A program made the position numbers and the translations under genes. 44,295 nucleotides of DNA from Mesorhizobium sp. (GTDB lineage Bacteria > Pseudomonadota > Alphaproteobacteria > Rhizobiales > Rhizobiaceae). Location of the stretch: assembly GCF_017306545.1 (NCBI RefSeq), contig NZ_JAFKID010000038.1, positions 1 through 44,295 on the forward strand, written 5' to 3'. Below are positions 7,696 through 16,300 of the stretch, one piece after another; within the stretch, counting starts at the first letter, position 1, and each line of letters starts with the position of its first letter. The notes under the pieces were generated by a model, which saw only the letters and a program-made list of their open reading frames with translations, ran no database searches and was not told the DNA's origin.

Positions 7696-8657
7696 CAGGC
7701 GGCTTTCCTTTCCACCAGATTGTTGAAGTCGGAGCCGATGCGGGGCGGCAGCCAGATCGACGCCTCCCGATCATCGGCCAGCCAGCGAGCGGTACAAACC
7801 TGTGCGGCCTCATTCCCGGCTTGATGCAGCCGGCCGCCGTGCAGCTTGGGCAGGTCGTTGTTGGCGAAGATTGCCAGCGTCTCGATGCCAGGCAGCACAG
7901 GGAACGCCTTCATGGTCCCGCTGGTCATCGTGGCCCAGATCGGTGCAATGCCGAAATTGCCGAGAACGGTCAGGGCGTCCTCGATGCCTTCCGCGATGTT
8001 CAATCGGATCGTCACGTCCTCATCGGGCGTGAGTTTCACGACGGCGCCGCCGGATGGCCCGAGCATCTTCTTGGCGCTGGCCAGTCCCGCCACCTTGGCC
8101 TTGCCGGAGCCGTCCGGTTGCAGGGCCGTGCGATGCACTCCCTGAAACAGGTTCGTCTCGGCATTGAGCATCGCCGCCAGCATGGCCGGCAAGCGGATCG
8201 TCTCGCCGCTACCCAACCGGAAGGGACAGGTCGGATGGAAGCGCAGCACCTTGCCAGTGTATAGGTCGCCCGGAACGTCGATGCCGCGACTGTGCAGGTA
8301 GGTTTCGGCTGGGGTGCCGCCGATGGCCTTCGCCTCCTGCCACAGGGAAAAAGCGAACTCGACGCGCTTGCCTGTGTCCGGATCCTGACGGGGAACGAAA
8401 GAAGGGCGTCGCCGCCGGTCGTCCTGTCGGCGCGACTCGAACGATCCGAAGCCGAGCAGATAACGCACATGGTCACGGCAGGCGGCGAAGTCGTCACCGG
8501 CGAAGCTGTTGACCAAGAAGCCATCCGGCGCGTTGTCGTCAAAGGTGACGCTCAGGCTGCGGTCATTGCGACCATGGCCGGGGCCGGGACAGGTCAGACA
8601 TCCACGGCCAGCAACATCGCCGCCAAGGGCCAGGGCGAGAGAGCGGATATCCATCAC
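7695..8657 (-). CDS. Toprim-domain DNA primase
   Basis: The product is 320 residues. An N-terminal zinc-ribbon-like motif (Cys20, Cys23, His28 in CLTCPGPGH) is followed by a linker domain and a Toprim domain containing the acidic EGIEDALTVL motif and then IFANND. In most Toprim primases the second motif reads D-x-D, so the first Asp appears to be Asn here. The ATG overlaps the PC4-like gene stop (ATGA), and the helicase follows with a one-base overlap. It would prime element DNA synthesis together with the RepA-like helicase. Confidence 0.85.
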   Translation of the reverse strand: MMDIRSLALALGGDVAGRGCLTCPGPGHGRNDRSLSVTFDDNAPDGFLVNSFAGDDFAACRDHVRYLLGFGSFESRRQDDRRRRPSFVPRQDPDTGKRVEFAFSLWQEAKAIGGTPAETYLHSRGIDVPGDLYTGKVLRFHPTCPFRLGSGETIRLPAMLAAMLNAETNLFQGVHRTALQPDGSGKAKVAGLASAKKMLGPSGGAVVKLTPDEDVTIRLNIAEGIEDALTVLGNFGIAPIWATMTSGTMKAFPVLPGIETLAIFANNDLPKLHGGRLHQAGNEAAQVCTARWLADDREASIWLPPRIGSDFNNLVERKAA

Positions 8658-8884
8658 AGGAGCCCCCGCTTTTTCGCCTCGTCCAGGGCCTTGGTTACTG
8701 CTCCCACGAATTCGGGGAGGAGTGAAACCCGGAAGGCAATCCCCGACCTGCCGGGGCGCTTATCCCCTTCATTGCTTTCGAACCAGACGCGGGCGCCGAA
8801 AACGTCGCGGCCGTTGTACTTGTCGAGCGAAAGACGGATTTCTTCCGTCTTCGTCTTGGGGATCGTGGCGATGATGGTATCCAT
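8654..8884 (-). CDS. PC4-like single-stranded DNA-binding protein
   Basis: The product is 76 residues and is almost entirely one PC4/p15-type fold: EEIRLSLDKYNGRDVFGARVWFE then a Gly-containing turn, GIAFRVSLLPEFVGAVTKAL helix. PC4 domains bind ssDNA. Here it lies between a winged-helix protein and the primase, with an ATGA overlap to the primase, so it probably serves as the element's ssDNA-binding or replication accessory protein rather than as a transcription coactivator. Confidence 0.8.
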   Translation of the reverse strand: MDTIIATIPKTKTEEIRLSLDKYNGRDVFGARVWFESNEGDKRPGRSGIAFRVSLLPEFVGAVTKALDEAKKRGLL

Positions 8885-9178
8885 CTAGGCCGCCCTCCCC
8901 ATCTCGCGGAGGATTGTCACCTGAGAACGCAGGACATAGCGGGCATGTCTGCCGGCGAACGGGCCGCCATGATCCTCGTGCACGGTTTCGATGATGAAGC
9001 CCATGCCTCGCAGCTTGAAGACGTAATGCGACCAGCGCGGGCCGGGACGATCAATCGGGGTGCAGCCCCGCTTGCCAGCGTCCATCAGGTTCTTGAGCGC
9101 CCAGGCGTCGCGCCCAATGACTTCATGGGTGCCGCCATCCGGCTCGATCTTGGCGATAAGGCGAAGTTTGTCGCTCAT
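8885..9178 (-). CDS. Winged-helix DNA-binding protein
   Basis: The product is 97 residues. Helices around residues 17-35 and 42-58 lead to a wing with FKLRGMGFIIETVHEDHGG and HARYVLRS, the pattern of small winged-helix proteins in alphaproteobacterial prophages. It starts four bases inside the end of the preceding small gene (ATGA overlap) and abuts the PC4-like gene with no gap. It is probably an initiator, origin-binding or regulatory component of the replication operon. Confidence 0.7.
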   Translation of the reverse strand: MSDKLRLIAKIEPDGGTHEVIGRDAWALKNLMDAGKRGCTPIDRPGPRWSHYVFKLRGMGFIIETVHEDHGGPFAGRHARYVLRSQVTILREMGRAA

Positions 9179-9390
9179 GCGCGCAACCCTCCGATGCCAG
9201 CGAGTTCGCAGATCAGCCGGGCGGTTGAAATGGAAAGACGGAAGCGGCGCGAGATGATCGACGCAGCCATATCCGTTGCGGAGAGGGACGGATTGCGGTA
9301 TTCAGAAGGGGTCAACGCATTCTGGAATACCGATCCGCCGTTCCTGACGATTGAGCCCGTCAGGGCCGGCGTTTCACTATGGAATGACAT
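9175..9390 (-). CDS. Small hypothetical protein of the replication operon
   Basis: The product is 71 residues. The central part (SLSATDMAASIISRRFRLSISTARLICELAG) is a helix-turn-helix-sized pair of helices, so DNA binding is possible but not established. The ATG at 9390 has GAGG at seven bases. It overlaps the next gene by four bases and lies 9 bases after the AlpA-like gene, which supports it being real and part of the operon. Confidence 0.6.
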   Translation of the reverse strand: MSFHSETPALTGSIVRNGGSVFQNALTPSEYRNPSLSATDMAASIISRRFRLSISTARLICELAGIGGLRA

Positions 9391-9399
9391 GACGGCACC

Positions 9400-9576
9400 T
9401 CACGATGCCGCCGGCAGGTTTTCGACGTAGCGCTTGAGGTCATCAACGAGGATGAGGGTGCGCTTGCCGCTCTTGCGCGGGGTAATCTTTTTTTCCTTGA
9501 AGAGTGCGTAGAGCGAGGAACGCCCGATGCCGATCATCTCGGCTGCTTCGGGGATTGTGACAGAAAGCTTGATCAT
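9400..9576 (-). CDS. AlpA/excisionase-family HTH protein
   Basis: The product is 58 residues and is one MerR-like winged helix: TIPEAAEMIGIGRSSLYALF, then a basic wing (KKITPRKSGKRTLILVDDL) and a closing helix. Such proteins act as recombination directionality factors (AlpA, Xis) or as regulators. The ATG at 9576 with GGAG ten bases upstream is preferred over a longer start at 9624. It is the first gene of the replication operon and lies two genes from the integrase, which fits an excision or switch role. Confidence 0.75.
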   Translation of the reverse strand: MIKLSVTIPEAAEMIGIGRSSLYALFKEKKITPRKSGKRTLILVDDLKRYVENLPAAS

Positions 9577-9691
9577 GGGGGCGGCTCCTATTTCGGAACC
9601 ACTGGCGTCCGGCCAGTTCGCCACCTGTGCAGGCGTGCATCAGGGCATCCACCATTCTTCACATGTGTTCCCGCACATCACGGGACAATCA
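9577..9691 (-). promoter_or_regulatory. Intergenic region before the replication operon
   Basis: This 115-base gap precedes the AlpA-like gene and is the only sizeable break between it and the upstream gene. It contains an imperfect dyad around 9667-9690 (TTCCCG ... CGGGA, seven bases apart), which could be an operator. No convincing -35/-10 pair can be named. Confidence 0.3.
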
Positions 9692-10432
9692 TCATTTTTT
9701 CCGCGACGTTTGTCCTGTGGTCATAGCTCGATCCCATGCCTTTCGGATTCCATCCGGTGACATAGGTTCCCCCATCTCTCCCGTTACGGCCTCAACGAAG
9801 CGGACGAAAGGCCCAGCAGGCTCGCGTTCATTCGTAAACTTTATGGACGGCGGCCGCCCGAAACCCTTCTCAAAGGCCTTGCCCATGCCTGAAATGAAAG
9901 AATTTCCAGGCGTCGCTAGGGACGCGGTTTCATCTTCAATATGAGAAAGTGGGGCAATCTCGTGCAAATCCGCGCGCTTAAGACGTGCCCTCTCATGGTC
10001 GGCTGCGTTCTGCAACTGCTCTAGGCCGACCATGAGTTGAGAGAAATCCACGACGTGGAACCCATGCTCGTCGGTCGCGGGAAAGCATGATGCCAGAGAC
10101 AATGAAAGCGGCAATTGGTCATCGTGGATTATCGCAACCAGTTCCCGCGACATGCGATGCACTCGCCCCAGCGCTTCATATCTGCGTTTTGCACGGCTAT
10201 CGCTGGTCCAGTCAGCATGCACTTCACGGCGAGTGTACGCCCAAGCGATGGAACCTGCTAAATCGCTTCGTGCGTTCCGAACCCTGTTCCAAGCCTCCGG
10301 ATCGTCTGTTGCAGGCAAAGCGAATGCTGCACCCAAGCTAGTATCTGCTTGGCGAACTTGGTCGACCACACGCCCGATTGCCTGAAAATCCAGAATGCCC
10401 GATGGTCTGGTGTGTGTTCCAGACGGCTGCAT
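9692..10432 (-). CDS. Hypothetical element protein next to the integrase
   Basis: The product is 246 residues, soluble, mostly helical and rich in charged residues, with no recognised domain. The N-terminal part has a Trp-containing helical segment (EAWNRVRNARSDLAGSIAWAY). The ATG at 10432 is preferred because GAGG stands seven bases before it; a GTG at 10486 would add 18 residues. It follows the integrase by about 95 bases on the same strand. Similar unknown genes often accompany integrases in rhizobial elements, but the function is unknown. Confidence 0.6.
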   Translation of the reverse strand: MQPSGTHTRPSGILDFQAIGRVVDQVRQADTSLGAAFALPATDDPEAWNRVRNARSDLAGSIAWAYTRREVHADWTSDSRAKRRYEALGRVHRMSRELVAIIHDDQLPLSLSLASCFPATDEHGFHVVDFSQLMVGLEQLQNAADHERARLKRADLHEIAPLSHIEDETASLATPGNSFISGMGKAFEKGFGRPPSIKFTNEREPAGPFVRFVEAVTGEMGEPMSPDGIRKAWDRAMTTGQTSRKK

Positions 10433-10526
10433 ACGCGCACCTCGCGATGCACCCTTGAAGGACCGCAGGGAAACCGGGAGGTGCACCCCGGCTTGTCGGC
10501 TGGCCGGCCTATCCCTGCGGGTTCTG

Positions 10527-11888
10527 TCAGGCGGCTGCGCGCCGCCGTTTGGGCAAGCGATGCAGGTTTTCAGCCGGCGAGGTCAGCGAAAGCGCTGCCG
10601 GCGCGACCATTTCGTCAATGGTATCGACAATCGAGGCGCTGTAGTGCCGCTCGATCATCGCCGTACTGGTATCGTGCAGCGCGGCAACCACGCGTGTAGG
10701 AATGCGTTGCTTGAGCATTCGCACGATCGACGAATGACGCAGCGCGTACATGACAATGGGTTCGCCCTCTGCCGTCACCAGGCCCGTTATCTCCCGAATC
10801 TGATCCCAAAAGGAGTTGAGCTGAGTCGACGTGCGCCATGCATCTCGCTCGACGCGCTTCCAATGAGGCCTACCGTCGACATTAGGGAGTTGCTCACTAT
10901 ACCAGCGTTCCAGCAGCGGGGCGCCCATAGCGCGCCCCGCAATCACAGGCAGAAGGGCGTCGATTGTCGCCTGGTCGACAGGAAATGGGACGTGGGTGCG
11001 CTTCTTTTTACTTTTGCCTTTTCTGCTCGGCGGAACCATGACGCGACCCAAATCTGGCTGAACGTCGCGCACCTTCATCCGAGCAATTTGGGAAAAACGC
11101 GCGCCTGTCGCCGCAAGCAGAACAAAGATGCGATGCAGATCACCTTCAAACTGTTCGCGATCATCAACGTCGGCCGCCGCCGCAAGGACAGCTCTTACTT
11201 GATCGTCAGGAAGCGCTTGTCCATCGCGCGCCTCTGGCTCGTCGTCCCATTCGACGGCCAAGCCGTCTTTAATCTGCATCCGAAAGTCTGCCGAGAGGCG
11301 GTGCCTGCTATCCTTTGCCACAAAATTCAAAGCGGCCTTGAAATCAGTTGCGATACGCTCCTTTGACGACGCCTTTAAGTCGGAGGGGAGACGGCCAACC
11401 CAGTCAGAGAGGTCTTCCTTGGTGACCGTATAAAGCCGCCGTTCTGCAAATTTCGTGTCACTGAGAACATGCAATTTCAATCGATTCTCAATGTCAGTCC
11501 TCGGCTTTCCTCCCGATTTTACCGCCTCCGAGGTCTTTTTCTCGACGTACGCGTTAACCGCACCTCCCACGGTGATTGGCGCGCCGCGCTCTTCCATGAG
11601 GGCTTCGTCGCGACGACGAGTGGCGACCAATATGGCGTATGTGACGGCATCATTGAATTCGAGAACATCTTCCCCGTCTTCTGGCAGCAGATCATCCGCT
11701 GTTGCAAAACGCTCCTGGCGATATTTCCCCTCTCCCAAGTACCAACGCACCAGCCATTCACCCCCCAATTTCCCCTTGCGATACCCGAGATGCAGGAACT
11801 TATCGATACCGCGCCAATGAATGCCGATGGGAAGCTTGGCGCGAGTTTTCCGTGTGGTGAGCGGTGAGTCCTTTACGATCCGCGCCAT
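10527..11888 (-). CDS. int: Tyrosine-recombinase integrase
   Basis: The product is 453 residues. An N-terminal arm-binding region (about 1-100) and a SAM-like core-binding region (about 105-200) precede the catalytic domain. Catalytic residues visible are Arg264 (ATGARFSQIA), a Lys-rich β-hairpin (KGKSKKKRTHV), Arg384 in YALRHSS, where the usual first His of the H-x-L-R box is Tyr, His405, and the nucleophile Tyr416 in ERHYSAS. The ATG at 11888 with GAGG nine bases upstream is preferred to a TTG at 11906. It lies 156 bases from the tRNA fragment and should integrate the element into that tRNA. Confidence 0.93.
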   Translation of the reverse strand: MARIVKDSPLTTRKTRAKLPIGIHWRGIDKFLHLGYRKGKLGGEWLVRWYLGEGKYRQERFATADDLLPEDGEDVLEFNDAVTYAILVATRRRDEALMEERGAPITVGGAVNAYVEKKTSEAVKSGGKPRTDIENRLKLHVLSDTKFAERRLYTVTKEDLSDWVGRLPSDLKASSKERIATDFKAALNFVAKDSRHRLSADFRMQIKDGLAVEWDDEPEARDGQALPDDQVRAVLAAAADVDDREQFEGDLHRIFVLLAATGARFSQIARMKVRDVQPDLGRVMVPPSRKGKSKKKRTHVPFPVDQATIDALLPVIAGRAMGAPLLERWYSEQLPNVDGRPHWKRVERDAWRTSTQLNSFWDQIREITGLVTAEGEPIVMYALRHSSIVRMLKQRIPTRVVAALHDTSTAMIERHYSASIVDTIDEMVAPAALSLTSPAENLHRLPKRRRAAA

Positions 11889-12044
11889 TGCGATTGACCT
11901 CGTCAAAAACCCGTCAAATATACGGTCTCAAACGAGAGAGCACGCAAGGGGACAAAAGTCAATGAAACGCAAGGGTTTCAAGGACGACAGCAAACACCCA
12001 TGGATAGCGGATACATCAATTTTCTTCCCTCTCACGGCGCAAAC
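11889..12044. other. Probable integrase arm-binding region
   Basis: This non-coding stretch lies between the integrase start and the tRNA-like core. It has a direct repeat CGTCAAA (at about 11901 and 11912) and a perfect inverted repeat TGAAAC (11963-11968) / GTTTCA (11975-11980). Such short repeats beside an att core are the usual form of integrase or Xis arm sites; the assignment here is by position. Confidence 0.4.
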
Positions 12045-12072
12045 AGGGGTTCGATTCCCCTAGGGCGTACCA
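12045..12072 (+). other. attR: tRNA 3'-end fragment
   Basis: The 28 bases fold as a T arm and 3' acceptor strand: AGGGG / CCCCT stem around the loop TTCGATT, then AGGGCGT, discriminator A and CCA. No D arm or anticodon arm exists upstream, so this is only the 3' part of a tRNA. It marks the right attachment site; the intact tRNA (acceptor 5' strand expected close to ACGCCCT) should be at the left end of the element. The amino-acid identity cannot be told from this part. Confidence 0.8.
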
Positions 12073-12110
12073 GTTTCATTTCAGCAGGAAACGCAGGCCG
12101 GCGGCGCGGC

Positions 12111-12455
12111 TCAGGGTGCGACGCGGAACGCGATGCCCGTTGCCAGAAGAGCCGGAACGAGGCCGCAGCCGTCGAAAAGGCCGGCCGGCTTGTACTCCGC
12201 CCGCAATATGGCGGTGGCGCCGATCGCGGCCGCCTTTTTCTTCAGCAGGGGCAAGGCATCGGCCTGCGTCGGCGCGGGCGAACTCATGGACGGCGCGCAG
12301 GCTGCAACCGTAACGCGCTTGAGCATCACCGGGGTGCCCTGGATATGGTCGACCACGGCGACCGAATCGGCACCCGGCACGTCCGATGCAGAAGGCTGGC
12401 TGGCACAGGCGCCCAGTACCACACAGAAAAACGCCGAACCCGTCTTCAAGCGCAT
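12111..12455 (-). CDS. Small lipoprotein (YbjQ/RcsF-like fold possible)
   Basis: The product is 114 residues. The signal peptide ends with lipobox LGAC (Cys at residue 17). The mature part has a β-strand (VAVVDHI), a Cys-containing loop, and a helix-strand unit LLKKKAAAIGATAILRAEY that resembles the small α/β fold of RcsF/YbjQ-type proteins, then a hydrophobic end. GGAGG lies seven bases before the ATG at 12455. It is the first chromosomal gene right of the element. The function is unknown. Confidence 0.7.
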   Translation of the reverse strand: MRLKTGSAFFCVVLGACASQPSASDVPGADSVAVVDHIQGTPVMLKRVTVAACAPSMSSPAPTQADALPLLKKKAAAIGATAILRAEYKPAGLFDGCGLVPALLATGIAFRVAP

Positions 12456-12564
12456 CGCCAGTCCTCCGCACTTCATCGCCGTAACGACAGATAACGGCGA
12501 TTTATGGTCTGCCAGCCCAGCGGCCGGCCTTGCATCCGCTCGTTGCGCGGCTGAGGGAGGAGGG

Positions 12565-12639
12565 TGGATGCCTCGCCCCGGATTTGAACCGGGGATGCAC
12601 GGATTTGCGGTCCGCCGCGTTTCATTCCGCCACGAGGCA
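12565..12639 (-). tRNA. Non-canonical tRNA-Cys(GCA)-like gene
   Basis: The 75-base minus-strand sequence folds as a tRNA: a 7-bp acceptor stem (TGCCTCG/CGAGGCA), a 3-bp D stem, a 5-bp anticodon stem with GCA at 12606-12608, a T arm with loop TTCAAAT, discriminator T73 (a cysteine identity base) and CCA. Three departures are visible. The D loop lacks the GG pair, position 33 is C instead of the universal T, and the T arm pairs over 6 bp, making a 13-bp acceptor/T stack. It may be a divergent functional tRNA-Cys, a tRNA with another role, or a degenerate copy. Confidence 0.7.
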
Positions 12640-12764
12640 CGAGGATCGTGCCGGTCATCGATTAATAAATGGTTTCCGTCGCGGTCTGTCGCAGGATGCT
12701 GCCGACAAATCCTGACATCGATTGGGGTGCGGCGCGGTGCCATGCGGACCTCGCTGGACAACCT

Positions 12765-13130
12765 TTATTGGCAGACGACCCTGGCACGCTCTCCGGCGTG
12801 GAAGTCGTCGTGGCAGGTGAGCGGCCTTGCGGGCGGGGTCTTGCTGCGCGCCTGCCTGCGCGTCTTGCGGTGGGAGGAATGCGCCGGCTTTTGCCAGCCA
12901 GTGGCCGGCGCGACGGGAAACACCTCGGTTCCGCTCTGTACCGGCGGCGTTTGCGGCGGTGCGGGGGGGCGGCGCCAGTATTGTCCCACGTCCCATTGGC
13001 GGGCCACGGCGACGGTGCCGTCGTCGGTGCGCATGCAGCCGGCGGTCGCCAGCATGCAGCCGGTCATCAGCAGGGCCGCGGCCATCCGCGGAATCGCGCC
13101 GCCGAACGGCGGGTACTGTTTGATTTTCAT
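12765..13130 (-). CDS. Small lipoprotein
   Basis: The product is 121 residues. A hydrophobic N-terminal segment contains two possible lipoboxes (MTGC and TAGC, Cys25 and Cys32); the second is the likelier acylation site. The mature part is Pro- and basic-rich with a WDVGQYWRRPP block and ends in a Cys pair (LTCHDDF, VVCQ). The start at 13130 has only a weak AAGG; an ATG at 13085 is an alternative. It is divergent from the hybrid kinase, with a 200-base gap that holds both promoters. Confidence 0.6.
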   Translation of the reverse strand: MKIKQYPPFGGAIPRMAAALLMTGCMLATAGCMRTDDGTVAVARQWDVGQYWRRPPAPPQTPPVQSGTEVFPVAPATGWQKPAHSSHRKTRRQARSKTPPARPLTCHDDFHAGERARVVCQ

Positions 13131-13330
13131 GCCTTGCGATTCATCCGCGCGCCAGGCGGCGCGTCTCTCCGGTATGGTGCTCCGCCGCCCAAATTCAAGC
13201 GTAAGTGCGGCATGACGATGGCGATGTCGAGGCGTTTCGCGCCGGTTAAGGTTAGTCGATCATTAAGGCCTGTCATGCACAGTGGCGAGCGGGTCGCGGG
13301 GAGGCCCGGACGGGCTTTGGCGGGGACGAT

Positions 13331-16300
13331 ATGACGAAGGCGGACGATACGGTTGCGGGAGGCGCCGCCCCGGCGGACCGGACCGGGCAAGGCGGGTTGC
13401 CGGTGCGCGAGACACCGCCCGAGCAGGCGCTGCGCGAATTCCTGGAGGCCGGCTGCGACTGGCTGTGGGAAACCGATGAGGAGCTGCGCTTCTCATGGCT
13501 GTCGAGCAATTACCAGGTTGCTACCGGCATCGATCCCGTGCAGGTCCTCGGCCGCTTCCGCTTCGATTTCTTAAAACACGTGCTGGCGGGCAACCGCAGC
13601 GCAGCGCTCCATCTCGAGGATTTGCAGGCTCGCCGGCCGTTCCGCGATTTCGTCTACGAACTCAAGGGCGGGCGCCCGCAATGCCGGTGGATTTCGACCT
13701 CCGGCGTCCCCCGCTTCGACGATGAAGGCCGCTTTGTCGGCTATCGCGGCGTCGGCCGCAACGTCACCGCCATGGCTGGTGCCTTCGGCGCTCTCGGCGA
13801 TGCGCGCGATTCGGGATCGGTCGCGGATGCGCGCAGCGGCGAACTGCTCTACGACCTCCAGCGCACGATCGACGCCATGGCGATGGGCGTCGTCATCCTC
13901 GACTCCGACCTGAAGGCAGAGCTTATCAACCGCGCCTTCTACGATATCTGGAAAATTACCTCGCGACAGGTCGGCGTCGGCGATCCGTTCCGCGCGCTGA
14001 TGGATGTCAACCGCCACAACGGCATCTACGACGTGACCGACGAGCGCTGGGAAAGCTATGTCGCTTCGCGGCTGGCGGAAATCCGCGCCGGTGACGTCGC
14101 GCCGTGCGAGTTTCGGCGCGCCGACGGCTGCGTGATGATCTATTCGGTGACGGCGCTGTCGGGCGGCAAGCGGCTCGTTTCCTATTACGACGTCACCGAG
14201 ATGAAGCAGCGCGAGGCCGAGATCGCCGCCGCCAACAGGCGCACGGAGGAAACGTTCCAGAACCTGCGGCTGATGGTCGACCAGATGCCGATCGGCATCG
14301 TCGTGGTCGATGCCGACATGCGCACCGAGGTCATCAATCACGCCTTCTACGATTTCTGGAAGGTCGATCCCGCCAGGTTCGGCGTGGGGGTGGGCTTCCG
14401 CGAACTGATGGAGGCCAGCCGGGGCATCGATTCCTTCGACACGGACGAAGCCGGCTGGCAGGCGCACATGGCGCGGCGCGAGGCCGAGATACGCGCCGGG
14501 GTCGCCGAGCCCAGGCAGATGCCGCACAAGGACGGCCGCACGCTGGTCGCCTCGCTGGCGCGACTGGCCGGCGGCAAGCGACTGTTGTGCTATGTCGACG
14601 TCACAGAGCTGAAGAACCGCGAGAAGGATGCCGAGGAAGCGCATCAGCGCCTGACCAGCGTGCTGGAATCGCTGCCGGCGGCGGTGCTGATCTACGACCG
14701 CGACGACAATTTCATTTTCGCCAACCGCCAGCTTCAGGATTCCATGCCGGTGCTCAAACCGGCCTGGCAACCGGGCAAGACGTTCCGCGAATCGCTGACG
14801 CTCGGCCACCAGCACGGCTGCTTCCGCTCCAGCGGCGATCCGGAGGTCGACAAGCTCTACGACGTCGACCGCGACCGCTGGCTCGACGGCATGATGGCGC
14901 ACTGCCACAAGCGCAGCTCGGTTTTCGAGCGCACAAATCCGGACGGCCGGTGGTACCAGGCGCACGACATGCGCACCGAAGACGGCACCTTCATCGGCGT
15001 GCGCGTCGATATCACCGAGCTGAAGAACCGCGAGGCGGCGCTGCGCGATTCCATGCGCCAGATCGATCTCTACCGCCACGCGCTGGACGAACTGCCGGTC
15101 GCCGCCTTCATCAAGGCCGATACGCTCAAGATCGAATTCGTCAACAAAGCCTGGTCGGCGATGACCGGCGTCGCCAAGGAAGCGGCCGTCGGGCGCACCG
15201 ACCGTCAGATCTTCGGCGCCGAACAAGCCGAGAACTTCGGCCGCGAGGACATCGAGGTGTGCGACACCGGCGCCGTGCTGGAGGCCGAGGATACAATTGT
15301 CCATCGCGACGGCAGCGAACGCCAGGTGATGACGCGCAAGAGCCGGCTGGCCGCCTTCGACGGGACCGTGCATGTGGTCGGCTCCTCCACCGACATCACC
15401 GAGGTCAAGGCGCGCGAAAAGGCCTTGCAGGAGTCCCTGCGCGAGAACGAGGTGTTTCGCTCGCTGATCGACAACGTGCCTGTGTCGATCTACGCCAAGC
15501 GCTCGGATCTCAAGCTGTTCTATGTCAACCAGGGCTGGTGCGACCTGACCGGCATCGCCAAGGAAGACGCGATCGGCCGCACCGATATCGAGGTATTCGG
15601 CCCCGAGGGCGAGGCCTTCGTCGGCGGCGACATGGCGGTCCTGCGCACCGGCGAAACGCAGGAGGTCGAGGAGACGGTGACGGCGGCGGACGGTACGGTA
15701 CGCCACCAGTTCGCCCGCAAGGGGGCGATGATCGCCTCCGACGGTTCGCTCTACCTGATCGGCTCGACCACCGATATCACGCTGCTCAAGCAGCGCGAGG
15801 CGGAATTGCAGGAAGCCGAAAAACGCGCGGTGCTGGCGGATCGCGCCAAATCCGAGTTCCTGGCCAATATGAGCCACGAGATCCGCACGCCGATGAACGG
15901 CGTGCTCGGCATGGCTGAACTGCTCGCCAAGTCCGATCTCGACGCCAAGCAGCGCACCTTCACCGACATCATCGTCAAGTCGGGCAATGCGCTGCTCACC
16001 ATCATCAACGACATTCTCGACTTCTCGAAGATCGATGCCGGCCAGCTCGTGCTCGATCCTGCGCCGTTCAACCTGGCCGAAGCGATCGAGGACGTGGCGA
16101 CGCTGGTTTCGACGCGCGCCAAGGAAAAGGACCTGGAACTGATCGTGCGCGTCGAGCCGGGGCTGGAAGGCCTTTATGTCGGCGATGTCGGGCGTATCCG
16201 CCAGATCGTCACCAACCTGCTCGGCAATGCGGTGAAATTCACCGACGAGGGGCATGTGCTGGTGGACGTCACCGGCCGCCGGATGCCGTCCGGCACGCAG

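Larger units (their letters stand above)
1..12072. mobile_element. Right part of an integrated prophage-like element (left end outside window)
   Basis: A tyrosine integrase (10527-11888) sits beside a tRNA 3'-end fragment (12045-12072), and the genes to its left are of phage or integrative-element type: AlpA-like HTH, PC4-like protein, Toprim primase, RepA-like helicase, virion-type proteins and a toxin-antitoxin pair. Genes right of 12072 are ordinary chromosomal genes. Because the fragment is the 3' half of a plus-strand tRNA, the intact copy should stand at the far left boundary, beyond base 1. No terminase, portal or capsid gene is visible, so whether it is a complete phage cannot be judged. 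Confidence 0.8.

Noticed and set aside
12111-12761. 216-codon version of the small lipoprotein running through the tRNA-Cys-like gene
   Set aside because: The upstream part translates the tRNA; the ATG at 12455 with GGAGG and a lipoprotein signal is clearly the start.
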